Shown here: positions 5,125 to 6,309 of the stretch, piece by piece
Layout: every line of letters starts with the position of its first letter
Position numbering within the stretch: position 1 is the stretch's first letter
Source of the DNA: an uncultured Collinsella sp.
GTDB taxonomy: Bacteria > Actinomycetota > Coriobacteriia > Coriobacteriales > Coriobacteriaceae
Assembly (NCBI GenBank): GCA_900550595.1
Contig: URTB01000084.1
Coordinates: 1-6,309, forward strand
Direction: 5' to 3'
Length of the DNA stretch: 6,309 nt
The notes under the pieces: generated by a model
Seen by the model: only the letters and a program-made list of their open reading frames with translations
The model's database searches: none
What the model was told of the DNA's origin: nothing
Program-made: the position numbers and the translations under genes

Positions 5125-5991
5125 ATGGCATCGCGGTATCAGATTGTTTGTATGGTGGTCGATTGCGGCAGCCTGAAACGTGCGGCGGACGAGCTGGGCT
5201 ATACGCAAAGTGCGGTGAGCCAGGCCGTCAAGGCGCTCGAGCGCGAGCTGGGCACCACGATTATCGAGCGCGGCAAGCAGGGTGTGTCGCTTACGCGCGA
5301 CGGCAAGCAGTACCTGCCGTATTTGCGCCAAATCGTAACTGCCGAGGCCGAGCTCGAGGGCAAGCGCCAGGAGCTGCTGGGGCTCTCTTCGACTGATATT
5401 CGTATCGCGACGTTTACCAACGTGAGTCGTACCGTGCTGCCGCGTGTGATCCGCGACTTTGGGGCCCTGCATCCGGGCGTGCACTTTACCCTCAAGCAGG
5501 GCGATTACACGCGCAACGCTCAATGGGTGCACGATGGCGTGGTTGATTTTTGTTTTACGGCACGCGGATTTACCGCTGGGCTCGAGAAGCGCGTCGTCTA
5601 TCACGACGAGTTGGTGGCATTGTTGCCGGCCGCGCATCCGCTGACGGCAAAGGAAAAGGTGACACTCGCCGACCTGGCGTCCGAGCCGTTTGTGCTGCTG
5701 GATGAGGGCGAACAGAGCCTGGTGCTCGATGCATTCGCAGCGCATGGGCTGTCGCCGCACGTGACGAGTGAGGTGACCGACGACTACACCATCATGGCGA
5801 TGGTGGAGGAGGGCCTAGGCGTGAGCATGCTCTACCGTCGTACTGTGGAGGGCATGCGAGCCGATATTCGTGTGCGGCCCATCATGCATGCCCCCTCGCG
5901 CGACGTGGTGGCCGCCTGGCGCAGCTGGGACACCATGCCCATCGCCACGAGGCACTTTATCGACTATATGAGCTCGCATATTGTCAATTAA
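5125..5991 (+). CDS. LysR-type transcriptional regulator
   Basis: A 288-residue DNA-binding regulator. The N-terminal winged helix-turn-helix (about residues 1-60) carries the family signature CGSLKRAADELGYTQSAV continuing into SQAVKALERELG (14-43) and the wing with LTRDGKQYLP (56-65). A linker helix (about 62-90) leads to the periplasmic-binding-protein-like effector domain, starting DIRIATFTNVSRTVLPRVI (91-109) and including the typical MVEEGLGVSMLYR (226-238). Such proteins are usually tetramers that activate a divergent gene when a small molecule binds. Here that gene would be the EamA transporter, and the ligand may be a substrate of that transporter. The start has GGAGG (5116-5120) four bases upstream, and the short N-terminus before the HTH fits the family. 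The overlapping palindrome ACATCGATGT suggests possible autoregulation. The gene ends 27 bases before the end of a convergent MATE gene, with no clear terminator between them. Confidence 0.94.
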   Translation: MASRYQIVCMVVDCGSLKRAADELGYTQSAVSQAVKALERELGTTIIERGKQGVSLTRDGKQYLPYLRQIVTAEAELEGKRQELLGLSSTDIRIATFTNVSRTVLPRVIRDFGALHPGVHFTLKQGDYTRNAQWVHDGVVDFCFTARGFTAGLEKRVVYHDELVALLPAAHPLTAKEKVTLADLASEPFVLLDEGEQSLVLDAFAAHGLSPHVTSEVTDDYTIMAMVEEGLGVSMLYRRTVEGMRADIRVRPIMHAPSRDVVAAWRSWDTMPIATRHFIDYMSSHIVN

Positions 5992-6018
5992 TGACTGGCG
6001 TGGCGTTGAGTGCGGTGT

Positions 6019-6309
6019 TTAGCGGGTTGTCGCTTTGGCTTGGGTGGCGCGATAGGTGCGTGCCGGGTGGCAGAGTAGTACCGCCACGACCATAAAGAAT
6101 GCCGTGGTGCCCAGGCTGATGGGGTAGACCATCATGATGTTCGCAAAGGTGCGGAAGTGCGGGAACACGCAGAACACCCAATAGAAGCGGATGCCGCAGA
6201 CGCAGATCATGGTGATGAGGGCGGGCGTGAGCGAGATACCAAAGCCGCGCAGGTAGCCTGACATGTTTTCGTAGAACATGCTAAAGGCGTACGCCGGGAA
6301 GATCGAACA
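6019..6309 (-). CDS. MATE-family efflux transporter, C-terminal end (partial)
   Basis: The frame is open from the right edge (no stop between 6309 and the TAA at 6021-6019), giving 96 residues of a membrane protein cut by the window border. MFYENMSGYLRGFGISLTP matches the conserved x-x-N-x-x-S-G-x-L-R-G-x-G block in the C-terminal half of MATE transporters. It is followed by a hydrophobic helix ending GIRFYWVF, and a last helix (around PISLGTTAFFMVVAVLLC) before a short basic tail. MATE proteins export drugs or metabolites in exchange for Na+ or H+; the substrate cannot be told from this piece. The internal ATG at 6279-6277 is not the start, because the family motif continues upstream of it. 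Confidence 0.8.
   Translation of the reverse strand, partial: CSIFPAYAFSMFYENMSGYLRGFGISLTPALITMICVCGIRFYWVFCVFPHFRTFANIMMVYPISLGTTAFFMVVAVLLCHPARTYRATQAKATTR

Noticed and set aside
4064..5991. The LysR/EamA pair as part of a mobile or defence island
   Set aside because: No integrase, repeats, attachment-like sequences or compositional shift are visible. The pair looks like a normal chromosomal regulator-transporter unit.
5992..6018. Possible terminator between the convergent LysR and MATE genes
   Set aside because: Only four-base stems can be drawn (for example AGCG/CGCT just inside the MATE end) with no T-run. I do not support a terminator here.
5984..6181. 65-codon - strand frame overlapping the end of the LysR-type gene
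   Set aside because: It is the MATE gene read in the wrong frame, Pro/His-rich, with no family match. The frame ending at 6019 carries the MATE motif.

Overview
The window looks like ordinary chromosomal DNA from a GC-rich, anaerobic gut-type actinomycete. The best guess is Collinsella or a close relative in the Coriobacteriia. This rests on GC-rich third codon positions, AAAGGAG-type ribosome binding sites, and the look of the proteins (RF3, a VUT-family transporter, a MATE pump). It is an inference from pattern recognition, not a database match. I see no insertion sequence, integrase, CRISPR array, tRNA or rRNA. No gene-free stretch exceeds about 160 bases.

Left part (+ strand, 1-3236). 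A complete prfC gene (peptide chain release factor 3) is closed by a 13-bp GC-rich hairpin. Next comes a good sigma-70-type promoter, an ~80-nt leader RNA with a conspicuous hairpin and an A-rich tail, and a two-gene operon. The operon encodes a six-helix VUT/YhhQ-family membrane protein (the family that includes queuosine-precursor transporters) and a compact short-chain dehydrogenase/reductase. It ends in a strong terminator that also works in the opposite direction.

Middle part (- strand, 3250-4966). ung (family-1 uracil-DNA glycosylase) lies convergent to the operon. Upstream of it on the same strand is a ten-helix EamA/DMT-family transporter.

Right part (4967-6309). A LysR-type regulator is divergent from the EamA gene across a 158-bp AT-rich control region full of dyad symmetries, so the transporter is its probable target. 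The regulator converges on the C-terminal end of a MATE-family exporter that runs off the right edge.

The most interesting signals are in the leaders, not the proteins. One is a hairpin on the EamA mRNA in which 7 bp would pair directly with the Shine-Dalgarno sequence. The other is the leader of the VUT operon, whose layout superficially resembles a preQ1-I aptamer (hairpin loop, A-rich tail, short pseudoknot, SD). I did not find a convincing new multi-gene system.
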